Source of the DNA: Cladophialophora immunda
Taxonomy: Eukaryota > Ascomycota > Eurotiomycetes > Chaetothyriales > Herpotrichiellaceae
Direction of reading: 5' to 3'
Length of the DNA: 64,000 nt
Assembly (NCBI RefSeq): GCF_000835495.1
Contig: NW_015622541.1
Coordinates: 4,712,001 to 4,776,000 of the forward strand
Below the pieces are notes generated by a model that worked only from the letters and a program-made list of their open reading frames with translations, had not been told where the DNA came from and searched no databases. The position numbers and the translations under genes were made by a program. Positions 1 to 11,404 of the stretch are shown here, piece after piece (the first letter of the stretch is position 1; every line of letters begins with the position of its first letter).

Positions 1-319
1 GTACATCCACCACAGGCCAAGTTGCGGATGGATCGATGCTGAAGGAGAGGACAAATTTTTCGTGAAGTAGAGGGTAGAACTGAGTATAGTGCTGTTTGTT
101 GACATACAAGAGGCTGACAGAGCCCTTCTTGATGCACTCGGTGAAAATTTGGATCCGGATCTCCCAGGGCATGATGCTTTCCCACGGCCTGAGTGGTGGA
201 GTCGAAGCAGATTGTGAGTCGGACGCCATCGCATGAGCTGGTAACCAGTAGTGGGAAAAATAGGGGACACTATTAATCGTAGGATCGTTGTAAATGACCT
301 TCCAAAGGCTGTTGGCCAT
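1..319 (-). CDS. F-box-like protein, partial (3' end beyond left edge)
   Basis: An open frame starts with ATG at 319 and runs off the left edge with no stop, giving 106 residues. Residues 50-64 (MPWEIRIQIFTECI) resemble the start of fungal F-box-like domains (LPxEIRxxIF), and the following stretch LLYVNKQHY at about 70-78 resembles the LLxVCKQ-type line that follows in many fungal F-box/leucine-rich hypothetical proteins. By family such proteins would be substrate adaptors of SCF ubiquitin ligases, but most fungal ones are uncharacterised. A second in-frame Met lies at residue 31, just before the F-box-like part, and could be the true start. The domain call is by eye on a short segment. Confidence 0.5.
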   Translation of the reverse strand, partial: MANSLWKVIYNDPTINSVPYFSHYWLPAHAMASDSQSASTPPLRPWESIMPWEIRIQIFTECIKKGSVSLLYVNKQHYTQFYPLLHEKFVLSFSIDPSATWPVVDV

Positions 320-876
320 GTTTATTAAAGAGCGTTGTCTTGCAGCATAAATACTGGAGGGAGAAGAGGTGAGGTCCTCATGGTGGAGCAGGGAAAGGAG
401 AGGACCTGTCAAAAGTCACGTGATGCTCCTGCTTCTCGTCGGGTGGGGTCGGTCCTACTATTGTGTTGGTACACTTGATAACATCAGAGTCTGACAACGT
501 ATCAGTCCGCCATACAATGGCATTCATTAGTATTCCTTAGCTGAAAGCGAATGTGCAAAACCTTTTTGACCATGGCGACTCCTCTGGTAACGGTCACAAA
601 GCACAGCTGCTTCAGCCTATGGTGGAACCATGACCAACGATTTTCTTGGGGCGCGTGGCACCGCGATGGAAGCGCCGAATTGTTAAGCCATCAGTCTACG
701 CTCACGACAGTCCAACGTCCAGGATGTCCGGGACAAGGAGACGGATCTCTCACTAAAAAGGCAAAGATTACAACAGGCCAGGCAATGCTAGTGAGCAGGG
801 AGACTTTGGTGGTGAGGCACGCATCGAAAATTTACATTTCCCCGAGACCGAGGAGCTCATTCTGCAGTATAAGTAC

Positions 877-2280
877 TCATTCAACAGCTTCTCCATCTCT
901 CTCAGTCCGACTGTTGGCCGCCTCGGCCGCCTTTCTGGCATTCTTCTTGCCCTTTCCCTTTCCCTTCCCCTTTCCCTTCCCCTTTCCCTTCCCCTTTCCC
1001 TTCCCCTTTCCCTTCCCCTTTCCCTTCCCCTTTCCCTTTTCCTTTCCCTTTCCTTTCCCTTCTCCTCCCCCATCTTCCTCTCCCTGCCTTTCTCCATTCC
1101 CCTCTCCCTTTCTTATATAGTCGTTCAACCTCTTCTCAAACTCGTTAAGGGCGAGCCTGGCTTTCCCTGGCGCCGACGAGGCTAACTCTGTCAAGCTCGC
1201 ATATACCGTGTGGATTTCGTCATGCGTGAGCGGGTCATTGTCAACAGGTTTCTTTCCTGCGGAACCGACCACGCCCTGCCGCTGACGCTTTGCCTTATGT
1301 TCGTCGTTGTCATCCTGAAACTCGGCCTTTCTTTTGAGAGGTTCACCGTCTTGGGGATCCGAACGGGCCTCGAGCCGACGTCCGCGAGCAAGACCTTTGA
1401 CAAGTGGTTCTTCCGGCCGTCGAAAATCTCCTGCAGCAAAGGCCTCTGGCCACAGGTCCTTGGGGGCCGTTTTAAAGTCTAGCGGAACAGGATCGTGCAC
1501 CGTTTGACGCTTGCCTTTCGAGTCTGATCCCGCCGCATCACGCCTCCTCTTGTCCTCCACGTCCACCAAGAATTTGTCTTTGTAGAATTCCATGACGGCG
1601 GTCCATTTGTCGCTGTCTCGCTGCTGGTCTTTGGGAAGGATTGTCTTCAAATCCTTAATGTCTTGGGAGACCTTCAGCGCCATCCCGATCGTATCCATGT
1701 TGGCCTTGAAGGTGTCCAGGCCGGCGTGGAAAGCAAGGTTGCGACTGGTGTACTTCTGGAGAGCAAACCACGCGATGTCTTGGTCAATCTGGGGATTGAT
1801 GCGGCGAGCTTCTTCCATCATCTTGAACAATGCATTGTCCTACAATCCCTTGTCTTTCGAATCCGGTTCCATCTTCTCCACGGCCGCCACAACATCAACG
1901 ACTTGAGATTGTCCACGCTTCCATTGTCTGCCTGTTTCAGTTTTTAACAAGGCATTTGCTAGGCACCCAGCATAATCTCCTAACCGCGCAAAGACTTTCA
2001 TCTCCGCCAGTTCCTGCTTGGCTGCGGCGAGCTCCGAGACCACAGAGTCGTGCACCTGGGCTGTCGTCGTCGCCAAAATGCGGCGTAAGCGGACCGCTTC
2101 CGCGCGGGACAGGGTAATGTTGTCGGTGCCCTCCTCGATCTTATCGTCTAGCGTCTGCATCAGCATGGCTTGATCGGAGGCCGCGGTGGGCTGGAAGCTT
2201 GGTGACGAGGGCGCGGAGGGGAGGACGTCGCGAAGAGAGTCAAAATGTAGAGTGTTGTGAGCATCGTCGAAGTGAGCCAT
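877..2280 (-). CDS. Hypothetical protein with C-terminal Gly-Lys repeat tail; in-frame TAG
   Basis: The frame opens at ATG 2280 (MAHFDDAHNT) and continues in one frame to the stop at 877, except for an in-frame TAG at 1840-1842. The N-terminal part is helical and acidic. The part after the TAG contains a lysine/arginine-rich segment (KRKAEFQDDNDEHKAKRQRQ, a possible nuclear signal) and ends in about ten (Gly-Lys)-type repeats encoded by a 12-bp minisatellite. The TAG could be the 3' splice site of a short intron (reading TTGTAG then GAC), since the downstream frame is unchanged, but I find no convincing 5' site and branch point. Otherwise the gene is broken there. I do not recognise the family. 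A predicted nuclear or RNA/DNA-binding role from the basic tail is inference only. Confidence 0.55.
951..1068. repeat. 12-bp polypyrimidine minisatellite inside a coding region
   Basis: Tandem copies of a CCCTTCCCCTTT-type unit, near perfect from 951 to about 1035 and then degenerating. The plus strand is almost purely pyrimidine and the minus strand purely purine for over 100 bases, with mirror symmetry. On the minus strand it encodes alternating Gly and Lys at the end of the hypothetical protein. Such tracts are prone to copy-number change and can form triplex (H-DNA). Confidence 0.9.
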
Positions 2281-3112
2281 GTTGATCGAGACGGGCACCC
2301 AAGGGACTTTGACTACACGATAGAGAAAAAAAACCAGCGAGCATCCCAGGAAGGTACTTCACTGCGCGAGAGAGGAAGAGAACAGCGTCCATCAGAGAGT
2401 CAGCGATGGTTTATATGTATATTTGTATCGTTTGTGTAAAGACTTTGGTGCTAACCGAAAGTAGAAACCAAATGTCTGGCACCGAGTGCTGTCGCCCCGG
2501 TACGCGCCTCTATTCCTCTGGTCGGGTCCACTCAGTGTCAGCGATGTTGTGAGTTTCAATTGCCACATCCGTGGGTACACCGTGTTCAAAGACACGCACG
2601 CGTCCGAGGAGAATGGGCCCACAAAACGACGAGAATATCCACGCCATATTCAAGAAAGATAGCATGGAGGTATTGAAGATGCTAACTAGCAAGACACGAG
2701 TGATCTCGCCAGAGATGGCCGGCGTATAGCAAGTGACTGAGGACTCTGCCGATGGTGTTGTAGAAGAAGAACTGTTAGCATACTCTCCCTGGCCTGATGT
2801 CTTCGGCGCCACGAAGCCATGAGCAGCTGTGCTTGGTGAGCGAATCTTGGCTGCTTTCCCAAATAGACAACGATCCTTTGCCGGTGCTGGCAGTTGGTAC
2901 TTTTCCCCTGACCGTACAAATACATCTGACAGACAGCGATTATCGAGCCTATATGTGCCGTTATGCTTCATACTAAGCCATGGCATGGGATCGGTACTCT
3001 TCCCCCTCGATATGTGTGGCCTATCGTTGTGGGCAGAGTAGCTGTCCAAGGCAAACTGGAGCCCAAAGAATTTGTAGCTCGAGCAGCCTCGCCGCCCACC
3101 TCTGGCCTCTAC
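2281..3112. other. Intergenic, no supported gene
   Basis: This stretch is the upstream side of the Gly-Lys protein gene and the 3' flank of the sugar transporter. A minus-strand frame at 2510-3049 (179 codons) has low-complexity Ser-rich composition and no recognisable family, so I did not call it. Confidence 0.5.
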
Positions 3113-5270
3113 CTAGACCATCTGGCGCCCTTTGGTTTCAACCACCTCGATCTGTTCCAGTGCCACGCCCTCGGTCTTCTCCACGAGCCCCCGGCCGTCC
3201 AGCGTCATGTGCAACACGACCTCCTCGCCGAACAGCGCACCCATTTCCTCGACGGGCCTCCCGCGCGTTTCGGGGACAAAGAGGTAGACGACGACCTCGC
3301 AGACGATGCAAAGGGCCATGAAGATCAGGTACATTCGCCAGGTTCTGCACACGGACAAAGACCGGGTCAGCTAGCTGGATGTCAAAATGGTCCCGTACCA
3401 CGCCAACTCAGTTGACGGGTGGATGTGTGTATCGGAGCCTTTTTTTGGGGGGGGGGGGGTTCTTTTAGAACTTACATGTTCCGAAACGCCAGCGGCCCGG
3501 GCGTGGAAAAGGTGATGAAGCCGACGAAATAGGCAAACATGCTCAAGCCGATGCCCTTTGCGCGAATCGTGGTGGGGAAGATCTCGGAGCACCAGACGAA
3601 CGAGGGCGCATCGATGAACTGGAACAGGATAATGAAGAGGAAAATGCAGGCCACCGCGGCACCGTTTCCTGCCTCGTCCGTCTTCCCGAGATATTGTCGC
3701 TGGAGGAGAGCTTCGATCAGGAGATTGATGGCCAGGGCGGGGAAGCCGATCACTAAGGTTGGAAGACAGGTTTAGATTATCGAACTGGACGTATCGATCG
3801 AACTGACGCGTCCAAGATACACGAGTTGGGAGATAAGGGAAATGGTATGGGGCACTCACTGAAAAGTCTCCTCCGTCCGAATTTGTCCATGGTGAAACAA
3901 GCCACGAAAGCGGCTATCGTACCGACAATGGAGTAAATACCTGGTTTGAAATTGTTAGACGTTGTCAACTGGGTCGTCATCATGTTCCTCCGGAGTCATG
4001 ATGGCTCACCATAAACGAGTAATGGCATGACGCCCTTGAGGCCCAACGTCCCAAATATGCGGACCAAGTAGTTTGCAATGCCATTGACCTAGGCACGGCA
4101 AGATCAGCTCAGCAAAAGAACACCACACATAACGCTTGACAACTTACGCCAGTTGCCTGAGACGCGAACCTAACACACATGTCAGTTCCTGGTACACAAT
4201 ATCTACTCGCTCCAAACAAAACCCGCATGACGGGACTGAAACAACGTACATGATGAAGAGCACGAGAAGTGAGCGCTTCCGCCAGCTCGGCTTCGTAAAC
4301 ATGCGGACATAGCCCGATTTCTGCTCCTTATCCTTTTCCACCTGCGCGCGAATCTGGATGAATTCCGCCTGAGCACTAGAATTCTCCGGATCTTTGGGGT
4401 CGCGATGAAGACGTTGGATGACCTGGAGCGCCTCTTCATGACGGCCTATCCAGCACAGGTACCGGGGAGATTCTTATGCTCGCGTCAAGCTATGCTACGC
4501 GGAGAAGTAGGGGCGAAAACTGACCTGGCACGAAATATATCCCGACCAGGAGACCCAGCGGACCGACGCAGGCGAGAGCAAGAGGTAGACGCCATTGCAA
4601 CGTCTCGTTCTTTGCGAAGTAGGTTGCCACCGAAACCCAAGCGACACTGATACAGGTCAACGGTGCGTGACACGCAGAGGAAGGAAAGCGTACGCCACAT
4701 ATCCGATCCCGAATCCCATGACTGTCATTCCGGACATGAGTCCACGGCAGTGCGGCGGGGATACCTCAGTGAGGTATAACGGGACCAGGCAGATCAACAT
4801 GCCGAGTCCAAACCCGTGCAGGATTCTGATTGTGACGAGCATCGCCAGGTATGGAGAGCCTGCAGTCCAGCCAGCGCCGATCAATGAGAACAAGGCAGAC
4901 GCTGCGAGGGCCTTCTTGCGTCCAATCCAGTCTGCCAGCCAGCCTTGGAAGATGGAGCCAAAGGCAGCCCCGGCCGCGAAGAGGGCGTTGACGGCACCCA
5001 AGACGCTGGAAGATATGTTGGTCAGGAAATTGTCTTTCGAGAAGGGTAGTCGTGCTCACTTTGCAGTATACTTGCTCGTAGCTGTCGTTTCTGTCAGCAT
5101 CATCCCCAATCCTCAAACCCTCTCCGATACTCACGATCGAGGTTGAAGTCCTTGTAGAAGCCGGGTTGGCCGATGCTGGTGATGAACACCCCGAAACCAA
5201 ACCCATACCCAAAAGTGCCAATGGCAACGATCATGCCGATGATGATGTTGTACAGGGTAAGTCTCGCCAT
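3113..5270 (-). CDS. MFS sugar porter (hexose/quinate/lactose permease type), multi-exon
   Basis: Twelve-helix sugar/H+ symporter of the plasma membrane. Start ATG 5270 (MARLTLYNII). I could join exon 1 (5270-5135), exon 2 (5081-5060), exon 3 (from 5005) and the following exon in phase. Later exons continue to the stop at 3113. Signatures in order: GWLADWIGRKKAL between helices 2 and 3, PESPRYLCWIGR after helix 6, MDKFGRRRLF after helix 8, EIFPTTIRAKG after helix 10 and VPETRGRPVEEM after helix 12, all classic sugar-porter motifs. At least seven short introns are present. The transported sugar cannot be told from sequence. Two regulator genes lie upstream on the same strand, which hints at co-regulation, but fungal genomes often place them so by chance. 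Confidence 0.92.
3447..3459. repeat. Run of 13 G in a transporter intron
   Basis: Six T followed by thirteen G on the plus strand, between the last two exons of the sugar porter, therefore in an intron (poly-C in the transcript). It is a likely length-variable homopolymer and a place where sequencing length errors are likely. Confidence 0.85.
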
Positions 5271-5789
5271 TTCGTACTGCGACCAGTGCGTTTAGAGGAC
5301 AAAGCTCGACAGAGAAGTCTTTGAGTCTCTCCATGGCGAGACTTCGTTCAGTCATTCTAATACCTCCTCCATACGGCTGAAATAAGCGTACAATAACCGG
5401 ACTCCGAGGCTGCTTCAACTGCTTCAACTAGTGTGGTCTCGAGCCCTTGACCTCCCGGGATAGGTGGTGGAATGCTGCTGGTATCCGGAGGTGCCCCGTG
5501 GGGAACCTAGATTGTCGTTTTGACACAAAGCTTGACGTGCCCAAGCAGAGAATGGAGATGTCGCAGTGGAATCATTGTTCCACCGGGTGTTGGCAATGGA
5601 AAGAGTCACCTTTTCGATGAATACCCGGGTATCCAGCGTTGATGAAGCATTCAAAAGGATCCATATTCTGACAAAACTAGGTGGCGTCAACTAAGGCCGT
5701 TAGCGGTCTCTTAGTAACGGTTCTTCATCCTATTGGGCACAGAGACCAAGTGAGGCTGGGACAAGAAATAGCCCAGACAAGGTGCCATG
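5271..5789. other. Intergenic: sugar porter promoter and 3' flank of bZIP-like gene
   Basis: About 520 bases with no supported gene. It must hold the promoter and 5' leader of the sugar porter. I recognise no specific regulator site here. Confidence 0.5.
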
Positions 5790-6651
5790 CTACTGGAACA
5801 AATATCCCCATTTCGACGAAAATTCAGCACCTATCGCCCAAGACTCTGGATCCCAAGTCGGGCGGTGGACGCCACGCCGGAGAACAAGACTGGCCATCCC
5901 AAACAAGTCTCTCACAAACTCGTCCAAATCAATCAGCCCACCAAGTAGAATCATGTTGTCTCGCAGCCGAGGGAAGGGGAACCGATCAATCCAGCGTCGA
6001 TGGGGCACAGCCAGCTGCAGCGGCGATGGCCGCAGAGATTCCGGGAGGGATAGATATTCCGGAGGTGACTTTACTTCCTGGTCAGAGCCTTCGCAGATTG
6101 TGCCTTGCATCATGCCATGCTGACCTAGAGCGGAATAGATGGCCCAGGCCGGCCACGAGAGGAAACAATGGTCTGCGGACATTCCGTGGAGGGATTGTTG
6201 CATCAAAGAAGGACTCGTTAGACACAAGGTTGTACGGGCAAGCTCGAGGGCGTGCGTCCGTGTCGATGGAGTGTGCACTAGCTCTTGGCCGGGGACTTTC
6301 TGATTAACAGAATCTATCTGTCGTGCAGCACTAGTTGGGCTATGATGAGAGGACGAGCTGGTGTTGCTGACGGCTCCGGTCACTTTAACCACGTGGGAGA
6401 CTTGAGAGAGAAGACGTTGTCCTGATGGCCTGATCATCAGCACCTCGTTTGGAGAATTATATGAAACCTCCGTACTAGGCGCCAGGTCCAGCAGACAGAG
6501 ACGAGAAGAGGACAAAAGGTGACGACTTACGTCTTGCTCGCTGCGCCAGCCTATCTTGTATCCGCTTCCTCTCCCTCGCATCCTCGACGCCAAACCAGTT
6601 ATCGGCGCTCGCCTCAGTCTTAGGCCTTCCCCTTTTGCGTCGCTCTGCCAT
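5790..6651 (-). CDS. bZIP-like transcription factor with DUF3425 C-terminal domain
   Basis: Start ATG 6651. The first exon reads MAERRKRGRPKTEASADNWF then VEDARERKRIQDRLAQRARR, a degenerate basic region (RxxQxRxAQRxRR) typical of the fungal bZIP/DUF3425 family, preceded by an AT-hook-like RGRPK. The last exon, in another frame, ends at 5790 with the DUF3425 pattern: WPAWAIYS, then LRPSPLQL, then HRRWIDRFPFPRLRDNMI, then WDPESWA and FSSKWGYLF. At least one intron (GTAAGT at 6530) lies between them; the splice that joins the two frames is not resolved, so the middle (about 6530-6300) is uncertain. Known members are poorly studied nuclear regulators. It sits directly upstream of the sugar porter on the same strand, so a regulatory link is possible but unproven. 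Confidence 0.75.
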
Positions 6652-7667
6652 GACTTGCTTATTGAGCTTCGGCTAAGTGCTGCACTTCCGGAATGTCTTG
6701 AATAACAGGGGTGTCGGCTTTGTACAACAACTTAGTTCTGAATTGTTGATGCTTGCCCGAGGCTTTTTGAATGATGCGGAGCGGGCCTAGTTTCTGACGG
6801 ATTTTGTAAGTGGGAGGAAGCGAAGCCTCCCTGTATCTTTACAGAAGTTTATACATCGGGGTAATGCCCTTTGCCGAGGACTGGGCAGTCCGCCCCTCAG
6901 CTTGTGGGTAGTGTATTATTTCCCAGTATAGCATGATGCTCTCCGTCAAATTTACCCCAGTTTTGCCCCGCGTCGAATGGCGAGTTTGTCAAAGCCAAGG
7001 CCGGCTATTCTTTGTCGGTGTGATTCGTCGTGATAGCCGGGTCTCGAGCAGACCAAAAGTTTGCGGTCTGAGACACCCGTATTCCTAAATTCTGACAAAA
7101 TCAGCGACCCACTCTGGTTGCGGTCGACGCCTTATATGCACGGAAAGAGTTGGGATATGAGGTCGACAAGGACTCGAATATGCCGCCCAGATTCGAGCAC
7201 TTTGCCGGCTGCATGATAGAAATGCTGGAGGATTGCGCCTCAAGAATTCGGAACGGGTCGACAAAATCGCTCGACACGCGTTGCGTACTCTTCAACACAT
7301 GAATAACAGTTGCTAGATCCATAAGCCCATGGCTCTGGCCGTGGTAGAGGGTCAGTGAATCAACATACCGAGGCGGACTTATCAATGTCGACACTACCCA
7401 GCGACCTGCGGACTCTGATCACAGGCAAGACCTGATCCGATCCGTTGTGCCCAGTGACTCAAGCTGAGATGGACGATAATAGTATGCTGTTTGCCACATA
7501 CTCAACAGCCTCCAGTTTGGCAAAGAGGCCAGAAAGATCGATGGTGATTCCGTGATGAATCGCCGCACAGTGAGTACGCCGTGAAATTTTTGAAGAGCTG
7601 CTTGACGAAGTGTACGTTCCATGTACGGCAAATCTGTCGTTGTTTTGATGGCGGTTTAGGATGTTCA
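6652..7667. other. Intergenic with unassigned minus-strand frames
   Basis: About 1 kb. Minus-strand frames at 7101-7394 and 7419-7671 look mildly protein-like (for example IDLSGLFAKLEAVEYV) but share no frame, no start context and no family I know. They could be remnants of a gene or the 3' untranslated part of the regulator to the right. The bZIP-like gene promoter must lie near 6652-6900. Confidence 0.4.
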
Positions 7668-9455
7668 TCACACCAGTTCGACGGTTTTCTCAGAGAGAAA
7701 ATCACACGCTTCATCCCAAAAGTCATGGCATAAGTCTCCTAGGTCATACTCCAAGGGCAGAAACATCTGCGACACGCTTTTCACATATGCCCATGAGTCC
7801 TTGTCTATGGCCATAGATGAGTCTCGCAATATGGCGGCAAAACTTGAAACTCGAGGACCCTGGCGTGCAGCAAGCCCGCCCATGACCGTGGCCCATAGGA
7901 GAAACTCAGGGTATGTCTGCCAGTGTTGACGCGTGACACATTCTTCCAGGGCTTCCAGCAGGAGTTTCGTGACCTTTTCGTGGAAGCCACCAATGACCGG
8001 TAATGTCCAAGCCAGTTCGGCCATCTCCACCCCGGCAAGTCAGCAGTGCAGTCAAAAATGAGTCTCGGACGGAATGTCAGGCACTGGAGCATGTGTCCAA
8101 CGCTATGGGCTGGTGGGAGAGGGACTCACGAATACAACGAAAGAAAGGCGGGCGACTTCAAAAAAACAATCTCCTTCCGATCGAACTTGCAAGGCATCGT
8201 GCTGGAGAACGCGACGGGTGTGGACCATGAGCATGATATCCGGGCTTCGGCGGGGATTGCGTAGGCAAAGGGAGAATGTCTCGAGAAGGACCCGAACTTG
8301 GCAGATGATTTGGTGCAACCGGGGACCACCCCGGAAAGCCTCCAAGAAAATGAACCCATCTTGACGGTTTGCAAATCGAGACTTGGCGACGTCGTCCCAC
8401 GTCTCTCGTAATGAATCTACGAGGAGTGGTGCTGGATAAAGGGGTGGAAAGACCGGTTTGGTCAGATTCATCAGAGAATGAAACGTGTCGACCCTGAAGT
8501 GGTAAGCCGTTGCCTGGAGGGTATATCTTGGGAACTCATCTACATTGATATCATGTTGCTCAGGCCGTGAAGCGTCAGAGCCTTCAGACCCCCTTTCTGG
8601 GCGACAAGCGTTCTCAGTGCATGCAGATGAGTTCGTTCGAATTCCACACTGGAATAGAATTCGTTGTCTCTGTAGACGGGAACGGTGAATCGGGGCTGCT
8701 TCAGGGTACGGACGGAGCCATGAATTGCCAGAAGAGTGATCGTCCAGAGCACTTCATCCGATGCGACACCTCCATGGTCCTGCACGGCTCTTCGGAGATG
8801 TTTCAGCGCTTGTTGTTTCAATTGAAGTTGAAGCATCTCATGGTGGAGTGTTCTGCCGTCGAAGTAAGACCTGTAGCATTCGCCGGCATATATGGTGGCG
8901 AAGAGACAATGCGGAGCCAACAGCGAGGTGCGGATGGCAGCCTCTCGAATCTCTGTGATTGCAGCGTCGTGTGTAGCCAAAGCAAAGGCCGGCCACTGGT
9001 GGATCAATGCTTCAACACTGTCTCAGTCACTACTCCCTCAACACCCAGACCTCGTCCCTACCGTCATCGAAGATCCTCTCGAACTCGTGGGAGAGTCCGA
9101 GCTGACCAAAATGGTTCAGCGAGCCCCAGCGGCTCGTGTCAAGCATGGTTCTAGGCGAAATGGGTATGTCAAAGCCCGTTGCAAAGGGACATTGCGCCAG
9201 CAAGGCAGCGTCCCTCGTCATGCTCCATGGTGTGTGGATTAGGGAAGGCGAAGGCTGCCCAGAAGAGCCTGATGAGACGAGACTCGGATCAGACCTGGCT
9301 ACACTGCGCAATCTCTTCCGTTGCAGGCTGCGGAGTTCTCTATTCTTCCGGTGTGCAGCTAGCGCGGTATGCTGGTGTCGACGCGAAGCCTGAAGCCGCC
9401 TGTCGGAGTCATTGGTCTGGCCACCTTCGACCCAAGGCAAGAATGTCAACTCCAT
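7668..9455 (-). CDS. Fungal_trans_2-type transcription factor without visible zinc cluster
   Basis: Start ATG 9455 (MELTFLPWVEGG). The N-terminal exon has the basic, glutamine/histidine-rich stretch typical of this family (RRHQHTALAAHRKNRELRS). An intron begins at GT 9069 and is spliced to give DDDSVEALIHQWPAF, and the next exon carries the conserved core (AAIRTSLLAPHCLFATIY, YFDGRTLHHEM). Later exons contain SRFANRQDGFIFLEAF and end with LCHDFWDEACDFL near the stop at 7668. This layout matches fungal-specific regulators of the Fungal_trans_2 superfamily (PF11951-like), many of which lack an obvious Zn2Cys6 motif; none is seen here. Target genes unknown. Intron-exon joins in 8000-8540 are only partly resolved. 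Confidence 0.8.
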
Positions 9456-9781
9456 TGTCCGGCGGGCGAGACATATGCAGTGATGTTGAACAGATGGTGG
9501 GTGATCGAATCGAACTGATGCTTGCGGGCGGAAAATTTGCCTGCGCCGCAATGACGGGCAAACACGGCAAAACCTGACGCGGGTTTGCCCGCTTTGCACT
9601 TCAACCCCAGACGCGTGCCGCGGGGGAGTTTCTACGAGTGCTTCAACGGCGAAAGGACCAGGTACAGAAAGCCTCGAACCATGCTACTTTGTTTTGTATA
9701 GTCTTGCTACTGATCAGCTGATGGTGGCCTCCGTCCCGACGAACCAGTCAGCACATCGTATCAAGCATCCTGTTGACTGCC
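9456..9781. other. Intergenic, no supported gene
   Basis: About 325 bases between the regulator start and the 3' end of the next small gene, both on the minus strand. It should hold the regulator promoter. No motif recognised. Confidence 0.5.
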
Positions 9782-10095
9782 TTACAGGATCCCAATACAG
9801 ATATCGCCCTTGACTTTCGCAATGACTCGAATGTCCACCTCAAGGGCCAGTCGCACATGCACTTTCAAGCTGCCTCCCATGTTCTCAATGTCTTTCTTGG
9901 AAAATCCCTTGGGGATATAGTCCGGAGTACTGTCTCCGACATCACCCTCAGCCGGCTTTGCAACCTCACCCGAGTTGCGACCTCCAGGGGCGCTGTCGAA
10001 GGTATCATTCCTGCATTGACAAGAATTAGGACCGATGGTGTCCCACAGGAGCAGGAGACATCATGTACTTACAAATCTTTGGTTTCGCCCGACAT
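9782..10095 (-). CDS. Small conserved-looking fungal protein, 83 residues, two exons
   Basis: This gene is too broken up to show as a long ORF. Exon 1 is 10095-10073 (MSGETKDL), the intron 10072-10011 starts GTAAGT and ends TGCAG, and exon 2 is 10010-9782. Phases agree and give 83 residues. The C-terminal third, SLKVHVRLALEVDIRVIAK then VKGDICIGIL and stop, has alternating hydrophobic/charged beta-strand character and a terminal G-hydrophobic-L ending. I recall short fungal hypothetical proteins with the same style of ending (LEVDIxLxAKVKGDxTIGLL), but I cannot name a family or function. The first half is disordered and Gly/Ser/Asp-rich. Confidence 0.65.
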
Positions 10096-11404
10096 TGTTC
10101 GTGTCTGCTTCTCTCGGCTTTGGTGATTTGCTGTTTGAGATTGCTCTGGATGACGCGACCCGTCTGTGGGCAGTCGAGCTATCAACGCGGCGTATTGTTG
10201 GATGTCTTCGCGCTCTCAGCTGTTCGACTCCTGTCCAGTCTTGTCGGTAGGTGAAACAAAGCTTCCTGAGATTGCAAATCTGGCTTGCAGCTTGTTCTTG
10301 GGTGCTGAAGAACTATCGTGACCCGTTTCTCGACGTGGCCGATGGGATTTCTATTAGGAGTCGCGGTCACCCGAATGCCCGTTAGTGCTACCGTGCTCGA
10401 AATGATTTTCCAACGCCGCTTCCGATGCTCGATCCTTCCAAAGTCAGCAACGATATTCTACTCCGAGAAGTGGAATCATCCAAACATGCATACGGTGAAG
10501 TCGGGGCTTGAATGGAGCTTGCTAGAGGTTGGCGGTCTGCATGTGAGAGGCTGGAGGTTGGGTGGTCAGGTGGGAGGAGGCTATCGTCATCAAAGATGTC
10601 CGGGTCTTGCGGAGCAGTGTCGACAGTCGGTGATACTGGGTTGCCCGGGTTCATGGCGTACCTGGCCCCAGCATCCAGTCTATAGACGTGCTAGCAGCGC
10701 CGTGATCTGTCGGATGGCAGGGCCGGTGGGATAAAGCTGCTCTTGCCAACTCCAGCCAGCATGCTATCGTCGATGCGATGCGTTAGTCCTTGTTGCTTGG
10801 TCGGTAGCAATGTCCACCAGGTGTCCCATTGGCCATCTCATGCAGGAACCAGGGTTTCAAGCCTTCAAGTAACGATGGCGGACTCCACCTGTGAGATGTC
10901 GGGGCTCTGATAGCTGTCGAAGGCCGTGCATGAGTCTCAAGGAGGCGCAAGGAGGAGCAAGAAAGAAACAAGGAAACCCGCAGAGAAGAGAATGGGCCTC
11001 GTAACAGGCGCAGGCAGTTGATCCACACATTACGTCACGGTGAGGCGAGCCTTGACCAGGATTGTGAGGCCGTCGTGAGGCAAATATACAAGGCACCAAG
11101 CTTCACCTCCACAGCGAGGCTGCAGGTCAAAGGCCACTCTACATGTAATGCACTTTCATACCGGATGCCACCTTGACAGGATCGACTGTCAAATTCTCCG
11201 CTTCAGGGACGCCAGCACCACCGCATCTGTCGATCAAAGTGGTGCCTCACCCGCCTCCAGATTAATTGTCCCCTTGAGCTACTTAGGATCTCAATCACAC
11301 TTCGACTTTGGCATGCGAATTATGCAGTTGGAGAAAGGTGAGAACACCTGGGACAACACCACTTGACTCGTGGTTGATTACCCACCATTCTGCAATGAGC
11401 AGCA
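10096..11404. other. Intergenic, no supported gene
   Basis: About 1.3 kb between a minus-strand and a plus-strand small gene, so it should hold both promoters. Minus-strand frames (10388-10654, 10783-11028) are Ser/Pro or Arg-rich with no family. A GVGKSS string near 10740 on the minus strand looks like a P-loop but its surroundings do not. Confidence 0.45.

Noticed and set aside
551..1120. Plus-strand frame of 189 codons ending in Phe-Pro repeats
   Set aside because: It is the complement of the Gly-Lys minisatellite and of the real minus-strand gene. The repeat removes stops from several frames.
2510..3049. Minus-strand frame of 179 codons
   Set aside because: No family, Ser-rich low-complexity, no neighbour support. 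It may be a remnant but I cannot support it as a gene.
10728..10765. P-loop-like LAGVGKSSFI on the minus strand
   Set aside because: The frame stops a dozen codons later and no other GTPase or NTPase motif is found nearby on either side.
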